Positions 28,838 to 42,935 of a stretch of 64,000 nucleotides of DNA are shown here, piece after piece; the stretch's first letter is position 1, and each line of letters opens with the position of its first letter. Source of the stretch: Apostichopus japonicus (taxonomy: Eukaryota; Echinodermata; Holothuroidea; Aspidochirotida; Stichopodidae). The translations under genes were made by a program, and so were the position numbers. The stretch is from contig NC_092581.1 in the NCBI RefSeq assembly GCF_037975245.1, forward strand, positions 2,402,501 through 2,466,500, read 5' to 3'. The notes below the pieces were generated by a model. The model worked only from the letters and a program-made list of their open reading frames with translations. It made no database searches and was not told where the DNA came from.

Positions 28838-31800
28838 GACCAGAATACAGCATCAATAGGTGAATTTTCATTATCCTGTATATAAAGCACTGCCAAAAAT
28901 ATTGTTGGCTACTCATAGCAATGAAGGCATCTACTTAAGGCTGCCATTTAGATGCATTATTTTTAAGGTATATTTATATGACATTTAGGTTTTGTACCCC
29001 ACAAGCTACACTGGTACTCATATAATATCAGGTCCTACAATGCGAATGATAAGTTTTATTCTGTATAGATTATCGCTGTCAATTAGATGAATTTATATTG
29101 AAGAGTTTTCATTGTTTGCTAGGTAGATGGATTTAGTTCTAATTAAGTTCTTGAGACATATTGTAATTGTAATTTAACTGTCTGTACCCCACAAGGTATC
29201 CTGGCACTCATACCACATGACCAGAATACAGCATCAATAGGTGAATTTTCATTATCTTGTATATAAAGCACTGCCAAAAATATTGTTGGCTACTCATAGC
29301 AATGAAGGCATCTACTTAAGGCTGCCATTTAGATGCATTATTTTTAAGGTATATTTATATGACATTTAAGTTTTGTACCCCACAAGCTACACTGGTACTC
29401 ATATAATATCAGGTCCTACAATGCGAATGATAAGTTTCTATCTGTGTAGATTATCGCTGTCAATCAGATGAATTTATGTTGAAGAATTTTCATTGTTTGC
29501 TAGGTAGATGGATTTTGTTCGTATTAAGTTCTTGAGAGACAAATTGTAATTTAACTGTCTGTACCCCACAAGGTATCCTGGTACTCATACCACATGACCA
29601 GAATACAGTATCAATAGGTGAATTTTCATTTTACAGTATAAAACCAAGGTCAAAGTTATTGTTGGCTTCTAATAGCAATGAAGGCATCTACTTTAGGCTG
29701 CCACTTAGATGCATTAAGGTGTATTTATATCACATTTAAGTTCTGTACCCCACAAGCTACACTGGTACTCATATAATATTAGGTCCTACAATGCGAATGA
29801 TAAGTTTTATTCTGTATAGATTATCGCTGTCAATTAGATGAATTTATATTGAAGAGTTTTCATTGTTTGCTAGGTAGATGGATTTAGTTCTAATTAAGTT
29901 CTTGAGAGACATATTGTAATTGTAATTTAACTGTCTGTACCCCACAAGGTATCCTGGCACTCATACCACATGACCAGAATACAGCATCAATAGGTGAATT
30001 TTCATTATCCTGTATATGAAGCACTGCCAAAAATATTGTTGGCTACTCATAGCAATGAAGGCATCTACTTAAGGCTGCCATTTAGATGCATTATTTTTAA
30101 GGTATATTTATATGACATTTAAGTTTTGTACCCCACAAGCTACACTGGTACTCATATAATATAAGGTCCTACAATGCGAATGATCAGTTTTATTCTGTAT
30201 AGATTATCGCTGTCAATTAGATGAATTTATATTGAAGAGTTTTCATTGTTTGCTAGGTAGATGGATTTTGTTCTTATTAAGTTCTTGAGAGACAAATTGT
30301 AATTTAACTGTCTGTACCCCACAAGGTATCCTGGCACTCATACCATATGACCAGAGTACAGTACGACAAATTGTAATTTAACTGTCTGTACCCCACAAGG
30401 TATCCTGGCACTCATACCACATTACCAGAGTACAGTACGACAAATTGTAATTTAACTGTCTGTACCCCACAAGGTATCCTGGCACTCATACCACATGACC
30501 AGAGTACAGTACAACAAATTGTAATTTAACTGTCTGTACCCCACAAGGTATCCTGGCACTCATACCACATGACCAGAATACAGCATCACTAGGTGAATTT
30601 TCATTATCCTGTATATAAAGCACTGCCAAAAATATTGTTGGCTACTCATAGCAATGAAGGCATCTACTTAAGGCTGCAATTTAGATGCATTATTTTTAAG
30701 GTATATTTATATGACATTTAAGTTTTGTACCCCACAAGCTACACTGGTACTCATATAATATCAGGTCCTACAATGCGAATGATAAGTTTCTATCTGTGTA
30801 GATTATCGCTGTCAATCAGATGAATTTATGTTGAAGAATTTTCATTGTTTGCTAGGTAGATGGATTTTGTTCGTATTAAGTTCTTGAGAGACAAATTGTA
30901 ATTTAACTGTCTGTACCCCACAAGGTATCCTGGTACTCATACCACATGACCAGAATACAGTATCAATAGGTGAATTTTCATATTACAGTATAAAACCAAG
31001 GTCAAAGTTATTGTTGGCTTCTAATAGCAATGAAGGCATCTACTTTAGGCTGCCACTTAGATGCATTAAGGTGTATTTATATCACATTTAAGTTCTGTAC
31101 CCCACAAGCTACACTGGTACTCATATAATATTAGGTCCTACAATGCGAATGATAAGTTTTATTCTGTATAGATTATCGCTGTCAATTAGATGAATTTATA
31201 TTGAAGAGTTTTCATTGTTTGCTAGGTAGATGGAATTAAGTTCTAATTAAGTTCTTGAGAGACATATTGTAATTGTAATTTAACTGTCTGTACCCCACAA
31301 GGTATCCTGGCACTCATACCACATGACCAGAATACAGCATCAATAGGTGAATTTTCATTATCCTGTATATGAAGCAATGCCAAAAATATTGTTGGCTACT
31401 CATAGCAATGAAGGCATCTACTTAAGGCTGCCATTTAGATGCATTATTTTTAAGGTATATTTATATGACATTTAAGTTTTGTACCCCACAAGCTACACTG
31501 GTACTCATATAATATCAGGTCCTACAATGCGAATGATCAGTTTTAATCTGTATAGATTATCGCTGTCAATTAGATGAATTTATATTGAAGAGTTTTCATT
31601 GTTTGCTAGGTAGATGGATTTTGTTCTTATTAAGTTCTTGAGAGACAAATTGTAATTTAACTGTCTGTACCCCACAAGGTATCCTGGCACTCATACCATA
31701 TGACCAGAGTACAGTACGACAAATTGTAATTTAACTGTCTGTACCCCACAAGGTATCCTGGCACTCATACCACATGACCAGAGTACAGTACAACAAATTG

Positions 31801-32345
31801 TAATTTAACTGTCTGTACCCTACAAGGTATCCTGGCACTCATACCACATGACCAGAATACAGCATCAATAGGTGAATTTTCATTATCCTGTATATAAAGC
31901 ACTGCCAAAAATATTGTTGGCTACTCATAGCAATGAAGGCATCTACTTAAGGCTGCCATTTAGATGCATTATTTTTAAGGTATATTTATATGACATTTAG
32001 GTTTTGTACCCCACAAGCTACACTGGTACTCATATAATATCAGGTCCTACAATGCGAATGATAAGTTTTATTCTGTATAGATTATCGCTGTCAATTAGAT
32101 GAATTTATATTGAAGAGTTTTCATTGTTTGCTAGGTAGATGGATTTAGTTCTAATTAAGTTCTTGAGACATATTGTAATTGTAATTTAACTGTCTGTACC
32201 CCACAAGGTATCCTGGCACTCATACCACATGACCAGAATACAGTATCAATAGGTGAATTTTCATTATCTTGTATATAAAGCACTGCCAAAAATATTGTTG
32301 GCTACTCATAGCAATGAAGGCATCTACTTAAGGCTGCCATTTAGA
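28838..32345. repeat. Transitional satellite domain
   Basis: L1, L2 and S units continue in a different order from the left domain. Private changes accumulate, such as GTACCCTACAAGG at about 28,806 and 31,817 and an extra base in GATGGAATTAAG near 31,236. No gene is visible. Confidence 0.75.
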
Positions 32346-34659
32346 TGCATTATTTTTAAGGTATATTTATATGACATTTAAGTATTGTACCCCACAAGGT
32401 ATCCTGGTACTCATATAATATAAGGTCCTACAATGCGAATGATCAGTTTTATTCTGTATAGATTATCCCTGTCAATTAGATGAATTTATATTGAAGAGTT
32501 TTCATATTTTGCTAGGTAGATGGATTTTGTTCTTATTAAGTTCTTGAGAGACAAATTGTAATTTAACTGTCTGTACCCCACAAGGTATCCTGGCACTCAT
32601 ACCACGTTACCAGAATACAGTACGACAAATTGTAATTTAACTGTCTGTACCCCACAAGGTATCCTGGCACTCATACCACATGACCAGAGTACAGTACGAC
32701 AAATTGTAATTTAACTGTCTGTACCCCACAAGGTATCCTGGCACTCATACCACATGACCAGAATACAGCATCAATAGGTGAATTTTCATTATCCTGTATA
32801 TAAAGCACTGCCAAAAATATTGTTGGCTACTCATAGCAATGAAGGCATCTACTTAAGGCTGCCATTTAGATGCATTATTTTTAAGGTATATTTATATGAC
32901 ATTTAAGTTTTGTACCCCACAAGGTATCCTGGTACTCATATAATATAAGGTCCTGCAATGCGAATGATAAGTTTTATTCTGTATAGATTATCGCTGTCAA
33001 TTAGATGAATTTATATTGAAGAGTTTTCATATTTTGCTAGGTAGATGGATTTTGTTCTTATTAAGTTCTTGAGAGACAAATTGTAATTTAACTGTCTGTA
33101 CCCCACAAGGTATCCTGGCACTCATACCACATTACCAGAATACAGTACGACAAATTGTAATTTAACTGTCTGTACCCCACAAGGTATCCTGGCACTCATA
33201 CCACATGACCAGAGTACAGTACAACAAATTGTAATTTAACTGTCTGTACCCCACAAGGTATCCTGGCACTCATACCACATGACCAGAATACAGCATCAAT
33301 AGGTGAATTTTCATTATCCTGTATATAAAGCACTGCCAAAAATATTGTTGGCTACTCATAGCAATGAAGGCATCTACTTAAGGCTGCCTTTTAGATGCAT
33401 TATTTTTAAGGTATATTTATATGACATTTAAGTTTTGTACCCCACAAGGTATCCTGGTACTCATATAATATAAGGTCCTACAATGCGAATGATAAGTTTT
33501 ATTCTGTATAGATTATCCCTGTCAATTAGATGAATTTATATTGAAGAGTTTTCATATTTTGCTAGGTAGATGGATTTTGTTCTTATTAAGTTCTTGAGAG
33601 ACAAATTGTAATTTAACTGTCTGTACCCCACAAGGTATCCTGGCACTCATACCACATTACCAGAATACAGTACGACAAATTGTAATTTAACTGTCTGTAC
33701 CCCACAAGGTATCCTGGCACTCATACCACATGACCAGAGTACAGTACAACAAATTGTAATTTAACTGTCTGTACCCTACAAGGTATCCTGGCACTCATAC
33801 CACATGACCAGAATACAGCATCAATAGGTGAATTTTCATTATCCTGTATATAAAGCACTCCCAAAAATATTGTTGGCTACTCATAGCAATGAAGGCATCT
33901 ACTTAAGGCTGCCATTTAGATGCATTATTTTTAAGGTATATTTATATGACATTTAAGTTTTGTACCCCACAAGCTACACTGGTACTCATATAATATCAGG
34001 TCCTACAATGCGAATGATAAGTTTTATTCTGTATAGATTATCGCTGTCAATTAGATGAATTTATATTGAAGAGTTTTCATTGTTTGCTAGGTAGATGGAT
34101 TTAGTTCTAATTAAGTTCTTGAGACATATTGTAATTGTAATTTAACTGTCTGTACCCCACAAGGTATCCTGGCACTCATACCACATGACCAGAATACAGC
34201 ATCAATAGGTGAATTTTCATTATCCTGTATATAAAGCACTGCCAAAAATATTGTTGGCTACTCATAGCAATGAAGGCATCTACTTAAGGCTGCCATTTAG
34301 ATGCATTATTTTTAAGGTATATTTATATGACATTTAAGTTTTGTACCCCACAAGGTATCCTGGTACTCATATAATATAAGGTCCTACAATGCGAATGATC
34401 AGTTTTATTCTGTATAGATTATCCCTGTCAATTAGATGAATTTATATTGAAGAGTTTTCATATTTTGCTAGGTAGATGGATTTTGTTCTTATTAAGTTCT
34501 TGAGAGACAAATTGTAATTTAACTGTCTGTACCCCACAAGGTATCCTGGCACTCATACCACATTACCAGAATACAGTATGACAAATTGTAATTTAACTGT
34601 CTGTACCCCACAAGGTATCCTGGCACTCATACCACATGACCAGAGTACAGTACAACAAA
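32346..34659. repeat. Satellite domain with variant L1 units
   Basis: From about 32,390 most L1 units carry CAAGGTATCCTGG instead of CAAGCTACACTGG in their first half, and CATATTTTGCTAGG instead of CATTGTTTGCTAGG. These units alternate with S pairs (CATTACCAGAATACAG, then CATGACCAGAGTACAG). The private change GGCTGCCTTTTAGATGC occurs at about 33381 and again 2,932 bp downstream at 36313. Confidence 0.8.
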
Positions 34660-37600
34660 TTGTAATTTAACTGTCTGTACCCCACAAGGTATCCTGGCAC
34701 TCATACCACATGACCAGAATACAGCATCAATAGGTGAATTTTCATTATCCTGTATATAAAGCACTGCCAAAAATATTGTTGGCTACTCATAGCAATGAAG
34801 GCATCTACTTAAGGCTGCCATTTAGATGCATTATTTTTAAGGTATATTTATATGACATTTAAGTTTTGTACCCCACAAGGTATCCTGGTACTCATATAAT
34901 ATAAGGTCCTACAATGCGAATGATAAGTTTTATTCTGTATAGATTATCGCTGTCAATTAGATGAATTTATATTGAAGAGTTTTCATATTTTGCTAGGTAG
35001 ATGGATTTTGTTCTTATTAAGTTCTTGAGAGACAAATTGTAATTTAACTGTCTGTACCCCACAAGGTATCCTGGCACTCATACCACATTACCAGAATACA
35101 GTACGACATATTGTAATTTAACTGTCTGTACCCCACAAGGTATCCTGGCACTCATACCACATGACCAGAATACAGCATCAATAGGTGAATTTTCATTATC
35201 TTGTATATAAAGCACTGCCAAAAATATTGTTGGCTACTCATAGCAATGAAGGCATCTACTTAAGGCTGCCATTTAGATGCATTATTTTTAAGGTATATTT
35301 ATATGACATTTAAGTTTTGTACCCCACAAGGTATCCTGGTACTCATATAATATAAGGTCCTACAATGCGAATGATAAGTTTTATTCTGTATAGATTATCC
35401 CTGTCAATTAGATGAATTTATATTGAAGAGTTTTCATATTTTGCTAGGTAGATGGATTTTGTTCTTATTAAGTTCTTGAGAGACAAATTGTAATTTAACT
35501 GTCTGTACCCCACAAGGTATCCTGGCACTCATACCACATGACCAGAGTACAGTACGACAAATTGTAATTTAACTGTCTGTACCCCACAAGGTATCCTGGC
35601 ACTCATACCACATGACCAGAGTACAGTACAACAAATTGTAATTTAACTGTCTGTACCCCACAAGGTATCCTGGCACTCATACCACATGACCAGAATACAG
35701 CATCAATAGGTGAATTTTCATTATCCTGTATATAAAGCACTGCCAAAAATATTGTTGGCTACTCATAGCAATGAAGGCATCTACTTAAGGCTGCCATTTA
35801 GATGCATTATTTTTAAGGTATATTTATATGACATTTAAGTTTTGTACCCCACAAGGTATCCTGGTACTCATATAATATAAGGTCCTGCAATGCGAATGAT
35901 AAGTTTTATTCTGTATAGATTATCGCTGTCAATTAGATGAATTTATATTGAAGAGTTTTCATATTTTGCTAGGTAGATGGATTTTGTTCTTATTAAGTTC
36001 TTGAGAGACAAATTGTAATTTAACTGTCTGTACCCCACAAGGTATCCTGGCACTCATACCACATTACCAGAATACAGTACGACAAATTGTTATTTAACTG
36101 TCTGTACCCCACAAGGTATCCTGGCACTCATACCACATGACCAGAGTACAGTACAACAAATTGTAATTTAACTGTCTGTACCCCACAAGGTATCCTGGCA
36201 CTCATACCACATGACCAGAATACAGCATCAATAGGTGAATTTTCATTATCCTGTATATAAAGCACTGCCAAAAATATTGTTGGCTACTCATAGCAATGAA
36301 GGCATCTACTTAAGGCTGCCTTTTAGATGCATTATTTTTAAGGTATATTTATATGACATTTAAGTTTTGTACCCCACAAGGTATCCTGGTACTCATATAA
36401 TATAAGGTCCTACAATGCGAATGATAAGTTTTATTCTGTATAGATTATCCCTGTCAATTAGATGAATTTATATTGAAGAGTTTTCATATTTTGCTAGGTA
36501 GATGGATTTTGTTCTTATTAAGTTCTTGAGAGACAAATTGTAATTTAACTGTCTGTACCCCACAAGGTATCCTGGCACTCATACCACATTACCAGAATAC
36601 AGTACGACAAATTGTAATTTAACTGTCTGTACCCCACAAGGTATCCTGGCACTCATACCACATGACCAGAGTACAGTACAACAAATTGTAATTTAACTGT
36701 CTGTACCCTACAAGGTATCCTGGCACTCATACCACATGACCAGAATACAGCATCAATAGGTGAATTTTCATTATCCTGTATATAAAGCACTGCCAAAAAT
36801 ATTGTTGGCTACTCATAGCAATGAAGGCATCTACTTAAGGCTGCCATTTAGATGCATTATTTTTAAGGTATATTTATATGATATTTAAGTTTTGTACCCC
36901 ACAAGCTACACTGGTACTCATATAATATCAGGTCCTACAATGCGAATGATGAGTTTTATTCTGTATAGATTATCGCTGTCAATTAGATGAATTTATATTG
37001 AAGAGTTTTCATTGTTTGCTAGGTAGATGGATTTAGTTCTAATTAAGTTCTTGAGACATATTGTAATTGTAATTTAACTGTCTGTACCCCACAAGGTATC
37101 CTGGCACTCATACCACATGACCAGAATACAGCATCAATAGGTGAATTTTCATTATCCTGTATATAAAGCACTGCCAAAAATATTGTTGGCTACTCATAGC
37201 AATGAAGGCATCTACTTAAGGCTGCCATTTAGATGCATTATTTTTAAGGTATATTTATATGACATTTAAGTTTTGTACCCCACAAGCTACACTGGTACTC
37301 ATATAATATAAGGTCCTACAATGCGAATGATCAGATTTATTCTGTATAGATTATCGCTGTCAATTAGATGAATTTATATTGAAGAGTTTTCATTGTTTGC
37401 TAGGTAGATGGATTTTGTTCTTATTAAGTTCTTGAGAGACAAATTGTAATTTAACTGTCTGTACCCCACAAGGTATCCTGGCACTCATACCACATGACCA
37501 GAGTACAGTACGACAAATTGTAATTTAACTGTCTGTACCCCACAAGGTATCCTGGCACTCATACCACATGACCAGAGTACAGTACAACAAATTGTAATTT

Positions 37601-40600
37601 AACTGTCTGTACCCCACAAGGTATCCTGGCACTCATACCACATGACCAGAATACAGCATCAATAGGTGAATTTTCATTATCCTGTATATAAAGCACTGCC
37701 AAAAATATTGTTGGCTACTCATAGCAATGAAGGCATCTACTTAAGGCTGCCATTTAGATGCATTATTTTTAAGGTATATTTATATGACATTTAAGTTTTG
37801 TACCCCACAAGGTATCCTGGTACTCATATAATATAAGGTCCTACAATGCGAATGATAAGTTTTATTCTGTATAGATTATCGCTGTCAATTAGATGAATTT
37901 ATATTGAAGAGTTTTCATATTTTGCTAGGTAGATGGATTTTGTTCTTATTAAGTTCTTGAGAGACAAATTGTAATTTAACTGTCTGTACCCCACAAGGTA
38001 TCCTGGCACTCATACCACATTACCAGAATACAGTACGACATATTGTAATTTAACTGTCTGTACCCCACAAGGTATCCTGGCACTCATACCACATGACCAG
38101 AGTACAGTACAACAAATTGTAATTTAACTGTCTGTACCCCACAAGGTATCCTGGCACTCATACCACATGACCAGAATACAGCATCAATAGGTGAATTTTC
38201 ATTATCCTGTATATAAAGCACTGCCAAAAATATTGTTTGCTACTCATAGCAATGAAGGCATCTACTTAAGGCTGCCATTTAGATGCATTATTTTTAAGGT
38301 ATATTTATATGACATTTAAGTTTTGTACCCCACAAGCTACACTGGTACTCATATAATATCAGGTCCTACAATGCGAATGATAAGTTTCATTCTGTATAGA
38401 TTATCGCTGTCAATTAGATGAATTTATGTTGAAGAATTTTCATTGTTTGCTAGGTAGATGGATTTTGTTCGTATTAAGTTCTTGAGAGACAAATTGTAAT
38501 TTAACTGTCTGTACCCCACAAGGTATCCTGGTACTCATACCACATGACCAGAATACAGTATCAATAGGTGAATTTTCATATTACAGTATAAAACCAAGGT
38601 CAAAGTTATTGTTGGCTTCTAATAGCAATGAAGGCATCTACTTTAGGCTGCCACTTAGATGCATTAAGGTGTATTTATATCACATTTAAGTTCTGTACCC
38701 CACAAGCTACACTGGTACTCATATAATATTAGGTCCTACAATGCGAATGATAAGTTTTATTCTGTATAGATTATCGCTGTCAATTAGATGAATTTATATT
38801 GAAGAGTTTTCATTGTTTGCTAGGTAGATGGATTTAGTTCTAATTAAGTTCTTGAGAGACATATTGTAATTGTAATTTAACTGTCTGTACCCCACAAGGT
38901 ATCCTGGCACTCATACCACATGACCAGAATACAGCATCAATAGGTGAATTTTCATTATCCTGTATATGAAGCACTGCCAAAAATATTGTTGGCTACTCAT
39001 AGCAATGAAGGCATCTACTTAAGGCTGCCATTTAGATGCATTATTTTTAAGGTATATTTATATTACATTTAAGTATTGTACCCCACAAGCTACACTGGTA
39101 CTCATATAATATAAGGTCCTACAATGCGAATGATCAGTTTTATTCTGTATAGATTATCGCTGTCAATTAGATGAATTTATATTGAAGAGTTTTCATTGTT
39201 TGATAGGTAGATGGATTTTGTTCTTATTAAGTTCTTGAGAGACAGATTGTAATTTAACTGTCTGTACCCCACAAGGTATCCTGGCACTCATACCACATGA
39301 CCAGAGTACAGTACGACAAATTGTAATTTAACTGTCTGTACCCTACAAGGTATCCTGGCACTCATACCACATGACCAGAATACAGCATCAATAGGTGAAT
39401 TTTCATTATCCTGTATATAAAGCACTGCCAAAAATATTGTTGGCTACTCATAGCAATGAAGGCATCTACTTAAGGCTGCCATTTAGATGCATTATTTTTA
39501 AGGTATATTTATATGACATTTAAGTTTTGTACCCCACAAGCTACACTGGTACTCATATAATATAAGGTCCTACAATGCGAATGATAAGTTTTATTCTGTA
39601 TAGATTATCCCTGTCAATTAGATGAATTTATATTGAAGAGTTTTCATATTTTGCTAGGTAGATGGATTTTGTTCTTATTAAGTTCTTGAGAGACAAATTG
39701 TAATTTAACTGTCTGTACCCCACAAGGTATCCTGGCACTCATACCACATGACCAGAGTACAGTACGACAAATTGTAATTTAACTGTCTGTACCCCACAAG
39801 GTATCCTGGCACTCATACCACATGACCAGAGTACAGTACAACAAATTGTAATTTAACTGTCTGTACCCCACAAGGTATCCTGGCACTCATACCACATGAC
39901 CAGAATACAGCATCAATAGGTGAATTTTCATTATCCTGTATATAAAGCACTGCCAAAAATATTGTTGGCTACTCATAGCAATGAAGGCATCTACTTAAGG
40001 CTGCCATTTAGATGCATTATTTTTAAGGTATATTTATATGACATTTAAGTTTTGTACCCCACAAGCTACACTGGTACTCATATAATATTAGGTACTCCAA
40101 TGCGAATGATAAGTTTTATTCTGTATAGATTATCGCTGTCAATTAGATGAATTTATATTGAAGAGTTTTCATTGTTTGCTAGGTAGATGGATTTTGTTCT
40201 TATTAAGTTCTTGAGAGACAAATTGTAATTGAACTGTCTGTACCCCACAAGGTATCCTGGCACTCATACCACATGACCAGAGTACAGTACGACAAATTGT
40301 AATTTAACTGTCTGTACCCCACAAGGTATCCTGGCACTCATACCACATGACCAGAGTACAGTACAACAAATTGTAATGTAACTGTCTGTACCCCACAAGG
40401 TATCCTGGCACTCATACCACATGACCAGAGTACAGCATCAATAGGTGAATTTTCATTATCCTGTATATAAAGCACTGCCAAAAATATTGTTGGCTACCCA
40501 TAGTAATGAAGGCATCTACTTAAGGCTGCCATTTAGATGCATTATTTTTAAGGTATATTTATATGACATTTAAGTTTTGTACCCCACAAGCTACACTGGT

Positions 40601-41720
40601 ACTCATATAATATAAGGTCCTACAATGCGAATGATAAGTGTTATTCTGTATAGATTATCGCTGTCAATTAGATGAATTTATATTGAAGAATTTTCATTGT
40701 TTGCTAGGTAGATGGATTTTGTTCTTATTAAGTTCTTGAGAGACAAATTGTAATTTAACTGTCTGTACCCCACAAGGTATCCTGGTACTCATACCACATT
40801 ACCAGAATACAGTATCAATAGGTGAATTTTCATATTCCAGTATAAAACCAAGGTCAAAATTATTGTTGGCTTCTAATAGCAATGAAGGCATCTACTTTAG
40901 GCTGCCACTTAGATGCATTAAGGTGTATTTATATCACATTTAAGTTCTGTACCCCACAAGCTACACTGGTACTCATATAATATTAGGTCCTACAATGCGA
41001 ATGATAAGTTTTATTCTGTATAGATTATCGCTGTCAATTAGATGAATTTATATTGAAGAGTTTTCATTGTTTGCTAGGTAGATGGATTTAGTTCTAATTA
41101 AGTTCTTGAGACATATTGTAATTGTAATTTAACTGTCTGTACCCCACAAGGTATCCTGGCACTCATACCACATGACCAGAATACAGCATCAATAGGTGAA
41201 TTTTCATTATCCTGTATATAAAGCACTGCCAAAAATATTGTTGGCTACTCATAGCAATGAAGGCATCTACTTAAGGCTGCCATTTAGATGCATTATTTTT
41301 AAGGTATATTGATATGACATTTAAGTTTTGTACCCCACAAGCTACACTGGTACTCATATAATATAAGGTCCTACAATGCGAATGATAAGTTTTATTCTGT
41401 ATAGATTATCGCTGTCAATGAGATGAATTTATATTGAAGAGTTTTCATTGTTTGCAAAGTATATGGATTTAGTTCTAATTAAGTTCTTGAGAGACATATT
41501 GTAATTGTAATTTAACTGTCTGTACCCTACAAGGTATCCTGGCACTCATACCACATGACCAGAATACAGCATCAATAGGTGAATTTTCATTATCCTGTAT
41601 ATAAAGCACTGCCAAAAATATTGTTGGCTACTCATAGCAATGAAGGCATCTACTTAAGGCTGCCATTTAGATGCATTATTTTTAAGGTATATTTATATGA
41701 CATTTAAGTTTTGTACCCCA
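34660..41720. repeat. Large satellite segment, copy 1 (~7.06 kb)
   Basis: Private sequence markers in this segment recur at a fixed distance downstream: GACATATTG 35105/43381, GGCTGCCTTTTAG 36313/44589, GATGAG 36951/45227, TCAGATTTATT 37331/45607, TATTGTTTGCTAC 38231/46507 and TTGATAGGTAG 39201/47477 are all 8,276 bp apart. Later markers GGCTACCCATAGTAATG 40492/50497 and TTTGCAAAGTATATGG 41451/51456 are 10,005 bp apart. The match starts near 34.66 kb and fades near 41.72 kb. Confidence 0.85.
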
Positions 41721-42935
41721 CAAGGTATCCTGGTACTCATATAATATAAGGTCCTGCAATGCGAATGATAAGTTTTATTCTGTATAGATTATCGCTGTCA
41801 ATTAGATGAATTTATATTGAAGAGTTTTCATATTTTGCTAGGTAGATGGATTTTGTTCTTATTAAGTTCTTGAGAGACAAATTGTAATTTAACTGTCTGT
41901 ACCCCACAAGGTATCCTGGCACTCATACCACATGACCAGAATACAGTACGACAAATTGTAATTTAACTGTCTGTACCCCACAAGGTATCCTGGCACTCAT
42001 ACCACATGACCAGAGTACAGTACAACAAATTGTAATTTAACTGTCTGTACCCCACAAGGTATCCTGGCACTCATACCACATGACCAGAATACAGCATCAA
42101 TAGGTGAATTTTCATTATCCTGTATATAAAGCACTGCCAAAAATATTGTTGGCTACTCATAGCAATGAAGGCATCTACTTAAGGCTGCCTTTTAGATGCA
42201 TTATTTTTAAGGTATATTTATATGACATTTAAGTTTTGTACCCCACAAGGTATCCTGGTACTCATATAATATAAGGTCCTACAATGCGAATGATAAGTTT
42301 TATTCTGTATAGATTATCCCTGTCAATTAGATGAATTTATATTGAAGAGTTTTCATATTTTGCTAGGTAGATGGATTTTGTTCTTATTAAGTTCTTGAGA
42401 GACAAATTGTAATTTAACTGTCTGTACCCCACAAGGTATCCTGGCACTCATACCACATTACCAGAATACAGTACGACAAATTGTAATTTAACTGTCTGTA
42501 CCCCACAAGGTATCCTGGCACTCATACCACATGACCAGAGTACAGTACAACAAATTGTAATTTAACTGTCTGTACCCTACAAGGTATCCTGGCACTCATA
42601 CCACATGACCAGAATACAGCATCAATAGGTGAATTTTCATTATCCTGTATATAAAGCACTGCCAAAAATATTGTTGGCTACTCATAGCAATGAAGGCATC
42701 TACTTAAGGCTGCCATTTAGATGCATTATTTTTAAGGTATATTTATATGACATTTAAGTTTTGTACCCCACAAGCTACACTGGTACTCATATAATATCAG
42801 GTCCTACAATGCGAATGATAAGTTTTATTCTGTATAGATTATCGCTGTCAATTAGATGAATTTATATTGAAGAGTTTTCATTGTTTGCTAGGTAGATGGA
42901 TTTAGTTCTAATTAAGTTCTTGAGACATATTGTAA